Positions 25,690 through 36,818 are shown, counted from the stretch's first letter. The stretch is DNA of 64,000 bases from Leptolyngbya sp. NIES-2104 (GCF_001485215.1 NZ_BBWW01000001.1:3162001-3226000); one strand, 5' to 3'. Made by a program: numbers and translations. Notes: generated from the sequence alone by a model not told the origin.

Positions 25690-26760
25690 TTAATTCAGTT
25701 GCGTGACTAATCGCCCGTTGGTCCGAAACACCTTTTCACCGATTAATTCTCGGTACACCGCTTCGTATCCATCCGCCATTCGCTGAACGCTGAAATGCTC
25801 GATCACATGCTGGCGACAAGCAGCACGATCGATATTCTTCACTCGCTCCAGAGCCGCGACACATTCCTCGACCGTATCGCACAAAAATCCGCTTTTCCCA
25901 TCACAAATGACTTCTGGTGCAGATCCCAACCGCATCCCGATTACAGGGGTTCCGGCTGCCATCGATTCGACCATCACCAATCCAAACGGCTCTTTCCAAG
26001 TGATCGGGAACAAGGTTGCAACCGCTCCTCCCATGAGCGTATTCTTCTGCACATGGTTCGCCTCACCCAGATACTGAATCTGCTCTCCATCAATCTGTGG
26101 AGCCAGAATCTCGTCATAAAATTCACGATCGACGATATCGATCTTGCCCGCCATCTTCAGCGTCATTCCCGTCCGCTTCGCAATCTCGATCGCATGATGC
26201 GGACCTTTCTCCGGCGACAACCGACCGAGAAACGCCAGATACGGCGGCTCATTCGGCTCTGCATAAAACTTGTAGCTATCGACATCAATCCCGTTGTACA
26301 CGGTCGCCGCATAATTTAAGCCCAATTCGGGCTTTCGTTGCGCGTTAGAAATACTCACATACGGCTGCGATCGTGCATAGGAGTAAAGCTTCTCATTGTC
26401 TGGGGTGAATACGCCATGTAGCGTATGAACTGTGGGTGTTTTCACAAATTGCGCGTAGGGTAATGTCGCAAATCCCATGTGAGAATGGATGACATCGAAT
26501 TCATGCGCTCGTTGGTATACGTGCCCAAGCTGCATACTTTCATAAATTTGGTATTCCTTCACGGTTGGGTCAGTCCGAATCGCACGCGGATGTACCGACT
26601 CCAAATTCGCTAACGTGATCGAGTCACCCGTCGCAAATAGCGTGACTTCATGACCTCGACGCACTAATTCATCAGTCAACAGGCTCACAACTAATTCAAT
26701 GCCACCGTACGCTGGGGGCGGGACACGCTCCCACAACGGGGTCACTTGAGCGATTCTCAT
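25690..26760 (-). CDS. GT4 glycosyltransferase
   Basis: 356 residues. GT-B fold, N-terminal MRIAQVTPLWERVPPPAYGG with the glycine-rich acceptor loop, IHSHMGF, and the C-terminal donor site FLGRLSPEKGPHHAIEIA and EPFGLVMVESMAAGTPVIG (EX7E). The PPPAYGGIE opening is typical of a widespread GT4 subgroup in cyanobacteria, often annotated as involved in envelope polysaccharide. First gene of a two-gene operon with the GT4 gene downstream. Sugar specificity is unknown. Confidence 0.88.
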   Translation of the reverse strand: MRIAQVTPLWERVPPPAYGGIELVVSLLTDELVRRGHEVTLFATGDSITLANLESVHPRAIRTDPTVKEYQIYESMQLGHVYQRAHEFDVIHSHMGFATLPYAQFVKTPTVHTLHGVFTPDNEKLYSYARSQPYVSISNAQRKPELGLNYAATVYNGIDVDSYKFYAEPNEPPYLAFLGRLSPEKGPHHAIEIAKRTGMTLKMAGKIDIVDREFYDEILAPQIDGEQIQYLGEANHVQKNTLMGGAVATLFPITWKEPFGLVMVESMAAGTPVIGMRLGSAPEVICDGKSGFLCDTVEECVAALERVKNIDRAACRQHVIEHFSVQRMADGYEAVYRELIGEKVFRTNGRLVTQLN

Positions 26761-27320
26761 AAAAACCTCCTACAAGGTCAAACAGCTTGGTCGCCTCACA
26801 CGTGACAGAGACTCTCGATGATTTGCTTCCTAGGAGAGCTAAGTCAGATTTAATAGAATTTTCAAAATATGCCAAGACGGGCATTTCGACTTGACAGCGT
26901 GAAAAACACCACTCTAGGCAAGCGAGTGCTACGTAAATACTACGAAATGATTTCGGCAAAAGTACCTATCCCCGAATGGATTGTCGAAGCGCTCAAAATA
27001 TCCTTCGGTAGTAACTCGGCTCTGTCTATGGATCTATCTCTAGATAACGCTATAGAAGGGTTTAGGCTGCCTTATATCTAATTCAGGATTTCCATGTTCG
27101 GATATTACGAAATCTTCCAAAAGGACGATCAATTCTTCACAAAAGAGAAAAGGCTTCACTTTGTTACTTTTTCTACCAAAATTTAAAATAAATAAATTTT
27201 AATTTCGACACCTTTCTTCAAAGAAGCGTTAATCAAATCTATAGATTTGCCTCGAATTCGTAGGTTATCGCAAAAAAGGCTCTGCCGATCGATAGATCTA
27301 CAGATTTTTTCCGAACTTCA
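26761..27320. other. AT-rich intergenic region upstream of the GT4 operon
   Basis: About 560 bp. It contains a 70-codon open frame on the plus strand (26869-27081) without a ribosome site or recognisable family, and an AT-rich stretch (about 27140-27250) with related motifs AATCTATAGATT and GATAGATCTACAGATT. The promoter of the GT4 operon must lie near its left end. I see no RNA gene or mobile element. Confidence 0.4.
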
Positions 27321-27353
27321 TAAAAGGGGTGGAACTTAGATATTCCACCCCTA
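27320..27353 (-). terminator. Terminator of the hmp operon
   Basis: AGGGGTGGAA (27325-27334) and TTCCACCCCT (27343-27352) form a perfect 10-bp stem with an 8-base loop; on the minus strand it is followed by TTTATG. It lies about 25 bp beyond the hmpE-like stop. Confidence 0.85.
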
Positions 27354-27375
27354 ACTCAATAGAGAAATATTCGCC

Positions 27376-30300
27376 CTAACTGTTCCCGGAATTCGGGGAA
27401 ATTAAAATTTCTCCTTTCAGCATCCGTTGAGCCGCATCTAACAGCGCCTCTTCTAGATAAGGCTTGGTGAAATACCCGCTCGCGCCTAAAGAAGCTGCCA
27501 TTTGGCGATGTCGATCGGCTCCTCTCGAAGTCAACATTGCGATCGGCAAGTTTGACAGGTTCGGATCTTTCTGAATCCGCGACAGCAGTTCTAATCCGTC
27601 CATTCTCGGCATCTCGATATCGCAGAACACAATATCGCAGGGCAGACCCGATCGCAGTTTCTCCCAAGCCTCTTGACCGTCTCGCGCCTGCTCCACTCGA
27701 TAACCCACCTTGTTGAAGGTCATCGACAACAATTCGCGCACCGTGATCGAATCGTCCACGATCAGTACCATCGGCTCGGTCTTCGCTGCCACCGCTTCTA
27801 CCACAGGCTGCGCTGGGACTGGTTCCCACATCGAACCCGCATCGCGTCGAATCCGACCCATCGAGAGATCAATCAATTCCAGCACATCCGCGATCGGCAT
27901 AATTCGCCCATCCCCTAGCACTGTCGCACCCGCAACCCCGATCGGCTTCGGCACCGGACCTTCAAGCTGCTTGATTACGATCTCTTGTTCGCCCAATACT
28001 TGATCGACTTGCAGCGCCAGATAATTACCTGCACTTCGCAGAATGACGATCGACACCATATCGTCTTCCTGATTGCCGCCGTAAACCGTTCCCCGACTCA
28101 AATGGCGGCTATGGCTGAGCAATTCTCTCAAGGGTCGCACCGGCAGCACCGCATCGCGCCAAGTAATACAAGGCTTTCCTTCTGCGTCGGTTTGAAGCCG
28201 CTCTTTCGGAATGTCGAGCATATCTTCCACCCCATCCATCGGGAAGGCAATTCGGGCACGATCGCTAATACAGCACAGCGCCTTAGAAATACTCAACGTC
28301 AACGGCAATCGAATCGTGAACGTTGTTCCTTTGTTCTGAGACGAATCAGTGCTAATCGTGCCTCGAATTTCGCTCAGACTGGTACGAACGACATCCATTC
28401 CAACGCCGCGACCCGAAAAATCATCCGCCTGATCTTTTGTACTAAATCCAGGATGGAATAGAAGGTCATAAATATCGAGCCGAGAAGCATTTCTCGCTTC
28501 GGCAGACGTGATTAAACCTTTCTCGATCGCTTTCGATCTCACCCGTTCTACATCCACGCCCGCTCCATCATCCGAAACAGAGATTACCGTCTGGTTTCCT
28601 TGATAGAATGCCCGAATCGTAATCCGACCCGTGGGCGATTTCCCTGCGGCACGACGAATTTCTGGATCTTCGATTCCATGTGTGATCGCATTATTTACCA
28701 AGTGCGTCATCGGATCATAGAGATGCTCCAGAATCATCTTGTCGATCAGCGTGTCACGCCCTTCGATCACGAGTTCTGCCTGTTTACCGCACTTCATCGC
28801 AATATCTCGAACTGCACGCGGTAAGCGATCGGCGGTCTGAGCAAACGGCACCATTCGCGATCGCGTTAATCCCTCTTGCAGTTGGGTTGTCACCTGCCGG
28901 AACATTCGCGTCACTTGATCCGTTTCATCGACGATAAATTCGATATCAGAGGATGACTCTCGCACTCGCACAATTAACTCGATCATTTCCTGAGACAGCG
29001 AGTGGAATCCGGTGAAGCGATCCATTTCTAACGGATCATACTCAGCCCCGATCGAGCTTCCATTCGACGCTCCCCGCTCTGCGCCTCCAAACGGGACGCG
29101 ATGATTTTGCCGACTTGCTAACAACGAGCTTTCTAACAGCGATCGCTCATACAAGTCCTGCATTCGCTGACCCACATCGCTCAACTGTTGCACCTGGTAC
29201 AGCAAGTTATCAAGCGACTGTCTCAAGCGTTCCTGATCTTGTTCCAGGCTGTTCCGGTTTACGACTAATTCCCCGACCAAGTTGCTCAAGTTATCAAGAT
29301 GCTTGATCGGAACCCGCATCGTTTGCTCACTAAACCCTTTAGCTGCACGAGTTGAGCGCCGACCTTGTGGAGCATTCGTCCGACTTTTTGCAGCGGAACT
29401 ACCGATCGTCATGTCGGACTCTTCCAACATCTTCTCTAGGTCGCCAAATTCCGCATCTGTTTCACTCGTCGCAGCAAGATTCGTCTGAGGCGTTGCTTCT
29501 GGAGCATCTGCAAGCAGAGACTCTAGATCATCGAAGTTTTCACTGATTGCAACTTCGTCACCGGATGTTTCATCGAGTAACGAATCTAGCTCATCTAAAT
29601 CTGTTGTCTCACTCATCGAAGCTTCATCTGGAGCACTCGAATTCAACAGATCATCTAAGCTGTCGAGTTCATCATTAAAGTGTAGTGCTGCGAATCCTGC
29701 GCCTACTGTCGCGATCGTTGCTGCTCCAATTCCAAGATTCAGCAGCATATCATCATTGGAAGGCTCAGACATAGTTTCGTCGGCAAGCAGTGAATCTAGC
29801 TCGTCCAAATCTGAATCACCAGAAGCATCGACGGTAAAATCATCTAGATTAAATTCATCTAGATCACTGGTTTCTTGAATGGGTGTTTCTGCCCCAAATA
29901 AATCCAAGCTGAGGTCTGAAAAATCATCTTCGGACGCACTTGAAGCTTCTACGAAACCTAGATCAAACTCTTCTTTTACAGGTTCTGGCTCTGCAATATT
30001 CAGATCGAACTCGTTCAAGAGGTCATCTTCAAAGGCATTTAAGTTTTGATGTAGGGGTGAACAGTTTTCATTGATCAGACTATCTAAATCGAGTAGCTCT
30101 TCATCTGTTGAAGTGCTATCTGCCTCTATGTCGATCGATAGTTCAGGAGCCGAGAAATCGAGAAGATCAGCTAATGAATCTTCTGTGTTTAGCTCTTCCG
30201 TCGAAAGGCTTTCTGTATCGATCGACGATTCCAGAGAAGAGAAATCAATCAAATCATCCTCTAGATCAATCGAGGATTCAGGAGTCGAAAAATCGAGCAG

Positions 30301-32721
30301 GTCAGCTAACGAGTCTTCCGTAATTAGCCCTTCGTCTGTCGAAGTGCTTTCTGCGTTGATCGACGGTTCTAAGGATGAGAATTCAATCAAATCCGAGAAT
30401 GAATCTTCTGTGCTAGATGATGAGCCGTTTACAGTATTTAACTCCTCTTCTAGCAATGATTCAGAGTTCGAGAAATCGAGCAAATCTGCAAAGGGATTGA
30501 CTATTTCACTTGGCGATCCCTCATCAGCAACCACTTTAAAATCTAGTGTTTCTACTTCTTCCGCGTTGAGTGCGCCGAATCCGTTTAGATTAAACTCACT
30601 CTCTTGAGCTAAATTCAGGCTTTCTGGCTCAGATTCAATTTCTGGTAAAGGCTCATCAATTAACAGGTCGATCTCTAAGTCTTCTGACAGCAATTGATCA
30701 AGTTCTAAACTTTCTAGTAATGAAGGCTCATCTGTATCGAAAGATAACGCTTCATCAGCCAAGTCCCCCTCAAACAGAGCGTTCAGGGCATCATCTTTCT
30801 GATTATCCAGCCCTAATCCTAATAGCTCCAAATCTCCAGCCGCAATGTCAACCACTTCCAAGTCGTTTGAATCTTTCGCAGCGCCGTTCTGTACCTCAGA
30901 CTGTTCAAACACAGAATCACCGATCGACTCTTCTCCCAAGTCTAAGCTGTCCCAAAGACCAGGAGCGATTTCAGATGAATCACGAAGCTGAGGAGCTGCA
31001 ATCGGTTCCTCTATCTCATCTAAAACATTATTCAAATCGAGTGCATCTAAGCTGAGTGTTTCGGAACTATTTGCCTCGAACATTCCATCTAGCTCAGCTG
31101 AATCAAATCCGTTTAACTGCTCAAATCCATCAGACTGACTAGATGCTGAAGAAAATCCTAAATCTGTATCATCTAGTCCCGCAAACAGTTCACCAAGATC
31201 TTCCAGAGAACTTTCATCTTCTGCCTCAAAATTGCTCACGCTCTGAGACATTAGATCTAAATCATCAAATCCTAGATCCCCTGCTGAGCTATTCTCTTCG
31301 ACTGAAGGTGAAACAGCCATCACAGGTCCCGCACTAATCTCGGTAACATCTTCAGAGAAATCAGGCAACTCAAACTCATCTACAGTACTGAGCAATGCTG
31401 CATCAGTAGTATCTAGATCTTCTAAAAGATCATTGCCAAATAAATCTGCTAAATCATCTGTCTGGCTTGCCTCGCTTTCAGATGTAGCAGACAAGAAACT
31501 CGTGAAATCATCTCCTGCATTTCCAAATGCACCGCTCAGCATTGAGGAATCAATCACTTCTTCTTGTTCCCAAGTTCCTCCCAGTTCGGGCACTTCACTT
31601 TCAAACAAATCAGCCAGGCTGTTTAGCTCTTCCATGCCCATACCAGGACCATTCCGATTCTCGATCGCGGCTGGCACTTCTTCCATTTCCAGCGAATCGA
31701 ACATTCCATCCAGGCTCAACGCTTCTGAATCAACCGAAAGCGCCTCCGATTCTGGTAAATCAAATAAGCCATCCAAACTCGAATCTTCAGCAGAATCAGT
31801 TGCTGCGAAATTCAATCCTGCAAAATCAAGCTCATCTGAAGAATCATTGTTTGCGATCGCAAAGAAGTCTGCCAACTCCAGATCCATCTCATCAGATTCA
31901 GAAAGAATTGGAGCCATCGCTTTTAGCTGCTCACTCGGCGCAATCTCTTTCGCCCGTCCTGCTAGAACGAGTCCTTGTGCTTGCTTGATTTCAGTAATGA
32001 CTAAGGGTGCAAGCTCACGATAAGCGTTTTCAGAATTTGCGATCGCTCGACTTGCCGTCTCAATCAATTGGCTCCACTGCACCAACCCAAACGCATCGCC
32101 CAGTCCCTGTAAACCGAGGCAAATTTCCTGCAACCGTTCACGAGCATCGAGCGTCGTTTCTGCTTGTCGGAAGGTTTGCAGCATTTCGCGCAACTGCGTC
32201 GGAACATCGTTCTGGAAGATCAGCAACAGTGCATTATCCTGAATGCCGGATTCAGCCTGCGCTACAGTTCGATTGCCCACTGGAACGCTGGTTGCCTGCC
32301 GTTCTAACTGAGTCAGGTGCTGTTCGACTTCTGAAAATACAGGCTCTAGCTCTTTCAAATCTGCCTGGGCAGTTTCTTCATCCAATCCACCCGGTATTTG
32401 TAACTGCTCTAAGTGATCCTTTAGTGTGTCGAACACTTTGAGCAGCAACGTTTCTAATTTGCGATCGGGCTTAATCGTCCGGGTTTCCTTAAGAACCTTG
32501 AAATAGTCCTCTAGCCGATGAGCCGTTTTCTGAATGCTGTTGAGGCTCAACATCGCCGCGCCACCTTTGACCGAGTGGGCGGCTCGGAAGACTTCGTTGA
32601 CCAGTTCTGGATCTGCCATCATGCCTTGCAGATTCAGCAAACCTTGCTCGATCGTATTGAGGTGGTCTTTTGCCTCCTCAATGAAATAGCCCATGATTCG
32701 CTGCTGTTGTTCCGGCTGCAT
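27376..32721 (-). CDS. hmpE: CheA-like hybrid histidine kinase, HmpE/PilL type
   Basis: 1781 residues, far above the 650-1100 usual for CheA-like kinases. Hpt domain at 1-110 with phospho-His49 in RAAHSVKGGA; a huge acidic, Ser/Leu/Asp-rich linker (about 270-1090) built from degenerate repeats of a DSLADLLDFS type, with one hydrophobic island near 990-1010; then dimerisation, HATPase (HLVNNAITHG near 1337), CheW-like domain (about 1470-1580) and a C-terminal receiver with phospho-Asp near 1702 (VFCDIEMPRMDG). In Nostoc the hmp system controls type IV pilus motility of hormogonia. Last gene of a five-gene operon and followed by a terminator. Symbol assigned by gene order and domains. Confidence 0.92.
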   Translation of the reverse strand: MQPEQQQRIMGYFIEEAKDHLNTIEQGLLNLQGMMADPELVNEVFRAAHSVKGGAAMLSLNSIQKTAHRLEDYFKVLKETRTIKPDRKLETLLLKVFDTLKDHLEQLQIPGGLDEETAQADLKELEPVFSEVEQHLTQLERQATSVPVGNRTVAQAESGIQDNALLLIFQNDVPTQLREMLQTFRQAETTLDARERLQEICLGLQGLGDAFGLVQWSQLIETASRAIANSENAYRELAPLVITEIKQAQGLVLAGRAKEIAPSEQLKAMAPILSESDEMDLELADFFAIANNDSSDELDFAGLNFAATDSAEDSSLDGLFDLPESEALSVDSEALSLDGMFDSLEMEEVPAAIENRNGPGMGMEELNSLADLFESEVPELGGTWEQEEVIDSSMLSGAFGNAGDDFTSFLSATSESEASQTDDLADLFGNDLLEDLDTTDAALLSTVDEFELPDFSEDVTEISAGPVMAVSPSVEENSSAGDLGFDDLDLMSQSVSNFEAEDESSLEDLGELFAGLDDTDLGFSSASSQSDGFEQLNGFDSAELDGMFEANSSETLSLDALDLNNVLDEIEEPIAAPQLRDSSEIAPGLWDSLDLGEESIGDSVFEQSEVQNGAAKDSNDLEVVDIAAGDLELLGLGLDNQKDDALNALFEGDLADEALSFDTDEPSLLESLELDQLLSEDLEIDLLIDEPLPEIESEPESLNLAQESEFNLNGFGALNAEEVETLDFKVVADEGSPSEIVNPFADLLDFSNSESLLEEELNTVNGSSSSTEDSFSDLIEFSSLEPSINAESTSTDEGLITEDSLADLLDFSTPESSIDLEDDLIDFSSLESSIDTESLSTEELNTEDSLADLLDFSAPELSIDIEADSTSTDEELLDLDSLINENCSPLHQNLNAFEDDLLNEFDLNIAEPEPVKEEFDLGFVEASSASEDDFSDLSLDLFGAETPIQETSDLDEFNLDDFTVDASGDSDLDELDSLLADETMSEPSNDDMLLNLGIGAATIATVGAGFAALHFNDELDSLDDLLNSSAPDEASMSETTDLDELDSLLDETSGDEVAISENFDDLESLLADAPEATPQTNLAATSETDAEFGDLEKMLEESDMTIGSSAAKSRTNAPQGRRSTRAAKGFSEQTMRVPIKHLDNLSNLVGELVVNRNSLEQDQERLRQSLDNLLYQVQQLSDVGQRMQDLYERSLLESSLLASRQNHRVPFGGAERGASNGSSIGAEYDPLEMDRFTGFHSLSQEMIELIVRVRESSSDIEFIVDETDQVTRMFRQVTTQLQEGLTRSRMVPFAQTADRLPRAVRDIAMKCGKQAELVIEGRDTLIDKMILEHLYDPMTHLVNNAITHGIEDPEIRRAAGKSPTGRITIRAFYQGNQTVISVSDDGAGVDVERVRSKAIEKGLITSAEARNASRLDIYDLLFHPGFSTKDQADDFSGRGVGMDVVRTSLSEIRGTISTDSSQNKGTTFTIRLPLTLSISKALCCISDRARIAFPMDGVEDMLDIPKERLQTDAEGKPCITWRDAVLPVRPLRELLSHSRHLSRGTVYGGNQEDDMVSIVILRSAGNYLALQVDQVLGEQEIVIKQLEGPVPKPIGVAGATVLGDGRIMPIADVLELIDLSMGRIRRDAGSMWEPVPAQPVVEAVAAKTEPMVLIVDDSITVRELLSMTFNKVGYRVEQARDGQEAWEKLRSGLPCDIVFCDIEMPRMDGLELLSRIQKDPNLSNLPIAMLTSRGADRHRQMAASLGASGYFTKPYLEEALLDAAQRMLKGEILISPNSGNS

Positions 32722-32916
32722 CGCAATGTCCCTTTCTGTGAATGAGTAATCTCCGTCGAGCCTGGTTCAATTTGAACGCGGTAGCCTCTGGGATGAAGAT
32801 GACCAAACTCGGTCATCGCGGGTAGTTGGGTCAACCCCAAGTTAAAACGGTTTCAGTCAATTGGATTCACTGTAACCGAAGTCCTCAAAACGGCGCACAA
32901 AATTCAGTACGATCGC

Positions 32917-35529
32917 TTACTTACGCTCCACTGTTTCGACTCGGAATCGTTCTACCGAGGTCAATAGGTCACGCGCAACGCCCACCAGATTTTGCAGTGA
33001 ACCTGATACGCGCTGTGCTTCTTGCGAAGTTTCTTGCGCAGTCAGTTCCACTGATTGCATCACCTGTGCGACGTTCCGCGAAGTTTCGGTCTGTTCCACA
33101 GTATCAGCGGTAATCGAACGTACCAGTGTATCGATGACACCCGAAACTTGAATAATATCTTCGAGCGATCGCTTCGCTTGTTCTGCGAGTCGAGTTCCCT
33201 CAATGACCTGTTGAGTTCCTTCTTCCATCGCGGTCATGACTGAACCCGTTTCACCCTGAATTTGTAAAACGATTTGTTCGATTTCTTTCGACGCTTTCGC
33301 AGCTCGGTCTGCCAACTGTCGGACTTCATCGGCAACGATCGCGAATCCACGTCCGGCTTCTCCTGCCCGCGCTGCCTCAATACTCGCGTTTAACGCCAGT
33401 AGGTTCGTCCGAGATGCAATCTGAGAAATCAATGCCACGATCTTAGAAATCTCTTGAGAAGATTCTGCTAATCGTTTTACTTTCCGAGTCGTTTCTGCCA
33501 CCGTTTCCCGAATTTCGAGAATCCCGGCTACAGTTCTTTCCACCGCTTCACCGCCTTTTAGTGCGGTCGAGGATGCAGTTCTTGCGACTTCTTCGGCTTC
33601 ACGAGCGCTTTCTGCCACCCGCTGAATCGAATTGGTCATCACCTGCACTGAATTCAGCGTTACTGCAAGCTCTTCCGCTTGTCGTAATGCGTCCGAAGAC
33701 AAGCTCCGCGCAAACATTTCGTTCTCGGTCGAACCTTTACTTACTTGACGGGCGGCTTGTTTCACCTGTTGAACGATTTCGCGCAGGTTTTGAATCGTCA
33801 AGTTAAACGAATCGGCAACCGCTCCCAGTACGTCTGCGGTCACTTCTGCCTGTACCGTCAAGTCTCCACGGGCTGCACCTTCTACGTCGTCGAGGAGGCG
33901 AATCACCTGACGCTGCAAATCTTCTTTTGCTTGCTCTTGCTCTTCTGCTTTGCGTTGCGCTTCGCTCGTCGTGGTCGAGATAATCCGCGTCATCTGATTA
34001 AACTCGGTGGAGAGATGACCCAGTTCATCTTCGGCAAATACGGTTGCATGAGCGTTGAAGTTCCCTTGTGAGACGGTTTGGAATTGCTTTCTCAGGTCTT
34101 CGGTCGATCGCTTCATATGCCGTGCTGTCATTTGCCCGACTGCAAGAGCGGTTCCACCCCCGCAAATTCCGCCCGCCAGCGCCATCATGATCCCAGTTGT
34201 CCGAAGCTGAGAAACAACCGCTCCATTGTTCTGCTGTGCGGCTTGATTTGCCGAAACAAAGCTAACAACTGCAACCGCAACGGCTGAAACAATTCCTGCT
34301 GCCCCTGCTGTAATCATCTGCTTAGTGGCAAATGAAGCATTCTCTAGCGGTGCTAACCAGCCTTGCTCAACAGTTGGTGTGGGTTCGGTTGCAGGGGCAT
34401 CTAACTGAGTGGTAAAGCTCGGAACGGAATCAGTGGTGCTGGACATGCTGAAGAGTTCATCTTCACGCAGCTTTGAGTCTGTGCCGTTAGAGGCAAAGTT
34501 GCGATTTTGAACGAAATCAATTTCGGCACTGTCCGAGGCGGCTGACATATTTGAGGTGAACCCGAAGGCGCTTCCGACCGATGGACTGGTAAAGCCTGCG
34601 GAATCTTCGGATAAATCGAAATCCGAGAGATTACCAAGGTCGTCGAAGTCCTCAAAGTCGTCTAGAAAGTCAACGTTGCTTTGATTGCCAGGAGTTGAAA
34701 CTGGAGTCGCTTGAGGCTCATCGTAGATTGGCGCAAATTTGTTTTGCTCGGTTGGAAAGTCGAATTCTGCCGCAGCTTTTTCGTCGTAGAAACCAGGGGC
34801 TGCCATGAAGAGTGTGTCTTCGCTGGTGTCGCGACTTGCGATCGAGCTTCGACTCGGAACCACATCACCCTCAGAAATTCCGGGGTCAGTTGAAACCGTG
34901 GTCATACTCCCATGCGAGGGTTCATCATCGGCTGCAAACACCTGATCGAAGTCATCCAAAACATTTGCGAAGTCACTGGATGGAGCATCACTGCTGAATG
35001 CGTTACTGTTTGCTGAGGCTGCAAACGGATCACCCGCACCGAAGTGATTTTGCTCTTTCCTGCCGTTTCCGTTTTGGCTTGCTCCAAACGGATCACCAAA
35101 CGGAGAATCGTCTTCGGTGTCTGCGTTGAAGTCGTCTTGCAGCACGAAATGATCGAGAGAATTTTCGTCCACTGCATTGGAGTGATGAACTTCTCCGAAT
35201 GCGGAATAATCAGTTTCTAGATTCGTGTCGGCAAAACTGTCAGAGCCACCAGCCGCGAACTGACCTGCATACGCAAGTCCGCTGTTGGCATAATCGACAA
35301 ATTCGGGGTCAGAGGTGAGGTTGAGAACGGTTTGGTACTGTTCTTGAGCCACATCGTATTTTTGCAGTCCGTAGCAATAGATGTGACCGCGCAGTAATCG
35401 AGCGCTCGGATCGTCAGGATGGCGATCGACTAAACGATCGACGATGCCTGCCGCTTCTTCATACTTGCCCTGCATATAGGCGCGTTCTGCCTGCTGATAT
35501 TCTTGGGCAAATTCATTTCCTCGTGCCAT
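32917..35529 (-). CDS. hmpD: Methyl-accepting chemotaxis protein, HmpD/PilJ type
   Basis: 870 residues. TPR-like N-terminus (about 1-85), an acidic low-complexity region (about 90-390), two membrane segments (about 398-420 and 440-460), a HAMP domain (about 460-520) and a long methyl-accepting signalling domain (about 580-865) with the hairpin core [20 protein letters not shown]. Having the low-complexity part before the membrane segments and almost no periplasmic loop suggests it senses an internal or membrane signal rather than an external ligand. It would cluster with the CheW- and CheA-type proteins of the same operon. Confidence 0.93.
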   Translation of the reverse strand: MARGNEFAQEYQQAERAYMQGKYEEAAGIVDRLVDRHPDDPSARLLRGHIYCYGLQKYDVAQEQYQTVLNLTSDPEFVDYANSGLAYAGQFAAGGSDSFADTNLETDYSAFGEVHHSNAVDENSLDHFVLQDDFNADTEDDSPFGDPFGASQNGNGRKEQNHFGAGDPFAASANSNAFSSDAPSSDFANVLDDFDQVFAADDEPSHGSMTTVSTDPGISEGDVVPSRSSIASRDTSEDTLFMAAPGFYDEKAAAEFDFPTEQNKFAPIYDEPQATPVSTPGNQSNVDFLDDFEDFDDLGNLSDFDLSEDSAGFTSPSVGSAFGFTSNMSAASDSAEIDFVQNRNFASNGTDSKLREDELFSMSSTTDSVPSFTTQLDAPATEPTPTVEQGWLAPLENASFATKQMITAGAAGIVSAVAVAVVSFVSANQAAQQNNGAVVSQLRTTGIMMALAGGICGGGTALAVGQMTARHMKRSTEDLRKQFQTVSQGNFNAHATVFAEDELGHLSTEFNQMTRIISTTTSEAQRKAEEQEQAKEDLQRQVIRLLDDVEGAARGDLTVQAEVTADVLGAVADSFNLTIQNLREIVQQVKQAARQVSKGSTENEMFARSLSSDALRQAEELAVTLNSVQVMTNSIQRVAESAREAEEVARTASSTALKGGEAVERTVAGILEIRETVAETTRKVKRLAESSQEISKIVALISQIASRTNLLALNASIEAARAGEAGRGFAIVADEVRQLADRAAKASKEIEQIVLQIQGETGSVMTAMEEGTQQVIEGTRLAEQAKRSLEDIIQVSGVIDTLVRSITADTVEQTETSRNVAQVMQSVELTAQETSQEAQRVSGSLQNLVGVARDLLTSVERFRVETVERK

Positions 35530-35781
35530 ATGCCTCCTCCTGCGTGGTGCTGCTCTGAAAACCGAATTTGAAAATGGGAGCAGTTAGGGTAAAGTGAGAA
35601 TAATATATGCTGTGACTGATCTTGGAGAAGCTTGTCGAAAAGTTTCTTGAGTTATCAGAGTTGTAGTATTCAGCATTTAAGTGTATCTCGACTGGGAACC
35701 CCTTCTTCTCAAAATAGTTCCCCTGTTCCTTTACGGAATCAACACAATTGACTGAGTTCAGTACATTTTGCCTTGACATTT

Positions 35782-36312
35782 TCATGCCGCCCACCTTGCC
35801 GATCGCAATATTGAAACCTGATCGAGCAGGCGCAAGGATTGACCGCCTTCTTTGTCCAAAATCCATTCTCCGCGCAGAAAAGGAGCCACACTGTCAGGAA
35901 CGGCGGTTGCGGCTTGCACATTCTCGATGTCGAGCCATTCCATGCCGAGAATGCGATCGACTGCCAAACCGAGCATAATGTCCTGATCTTCGATCGCAAT
36001 CACCGAAATTTCGGGGCGATCTGTATTCAATGCCGCCGCATCTCCTAAGAATTGACCCAGATCTGCAACCCAAACGACTCGACCCCGGACGTTCAGCGTT
36101 CCAAGTAGGAGCGGCGAAACGTTAGGAACAGGCGTAATTCGATCCGGTGACGGCGATAAAACCTCGCGAATTCCAGTCGCAGGTAACGCAAATTCAGCCC
36201 CGGAAGGCGTGTAGAAGCGCAAATGCAACTCACCTTCGGGGCTTTCTAGCTCCTGAAATTCTGGGGCTTGATCTTGCCCTCTTCCTGTTAAGAAATCTGG
36301 ACTTCCTACCAT
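35782..36312 (-). CDS. hmpC: CheW-like adaptor, HmpC/PilI type
   Basis: 176 residues. Couples the chemoreceptor to the CheA-type kinase. The CheW domain covers about 35-170 with FALPATGIREVLSP, GTLNVRGRVVWVADL and AVDRILGMEW. The start is set at ATG 36312 (MVGSPDFLTGRG), 11 bp after the CheY stop; an upstream frame to 36450 only repeats the overlap with that gene. The 252-bp gap to the receptor gene on the 3' side carries an imperfect inverted repeat GGGAAC/GTTCCC (35694-35722) but no clear terminator. Confidence 0.92.
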   Translation of the reverse strand: MVGSPDFLTGRGQDQAPEFQELESPEGELHLRFYTPSGAEFALPATGIREVLSPSPDRITPVPNVSPLLLGTLNVRGRVVWVADLGQFLGDAAALNTDRPEISVIAIEDQDIMLGLAVDRILGMEWLDIENVQAATAVPDSVAPFLRGEWILDKEGGQSLRLLDQVSILRSARWAA

Positions 36313-36323
36313 TACGACTGTTC

Positions 36324-36689
36324 CTAACCGCGCAACAATTGTTTGACCGTACCGACGAGTTCGGTGGGCTGGAAGGGTTTGGCAATATAGGCATCTGCCC
36401 CTTGCTTCATGCCCCAATAGCGATCGAACTCTTCCCCTTTCGAGGAACACATCACCACAGGCACTTTTTGGGTCTTGGGATCAGCTTTGAGCCGACGACA
36501 GACCTCGTACCCATTCATTCGCGGCATGACGATATCCAACACCACCAAATCAGGACATTGCCCCTGAATATGTTCCAAGGCTTCAACGCCATCGGTCGCG
36601 ATCGTCACCTCGATTCCACTCCCCTTGAGCAGATCAGTAATCATTTCACGCTGAGTGACGCTATCTTCCACGACTAAAACTGTACTCAT
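36324..36689 (-). CDS. hmpB: CheY-like single-domain response regulator, HmpB/PilH type
   Basis: 121 residues, one receiver domain. Acidic pocket Glu8-Asp9, phospho-acceptor Asp52 in VVLDIVMPRMNG, Lys104 in AKPF. Receives phosphate from the CheA-type kinase encoded three genes further on. Spacing to the CheW-like gene is 11 bp, so the two are coupled. The PatA-type regulator lies 129 bp upstream. Confidence 0.93.
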   Translation of the reverse strand: MSTVLVVEDSVTQREMITDLLKGSGIEVTIATDGVEALEHIQGQCPDLVVLDIVMPRMNGYEVCRRLKADPKTQKVPVVMCSSKGEEFDRYWGMKQGADAYIAKPFQPTELVGTVKQLLRG

Positions 36690-36818
36690 AACCCCCTACC
36701 TGTGAGCTTGGCTGAACCGATGACGGGAGAAACTCGCCCCTGTTTACCTTGAATCATTACTAACTAAAGTACCCGCAAATACTGAATTAAACTGATACCG
36801 TTGCAAAAACAAGTATTT

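Noticed and set aside
26869-27081. 70-codon open frame in the spacer upstream of the GT4 operon
   Set aside because: No ribosome site, no recognisable motif and AT-rich non-coding surroundings; kept only as a note in the intergenic entry.
30071-32023. Serine- and leucine-rich open frames on the plus strand under the CheA-like gene
   Set aside because: They mirror the acidic repetitive linker of the minus-strand kinase; low-complexity antisense frames are expected there.
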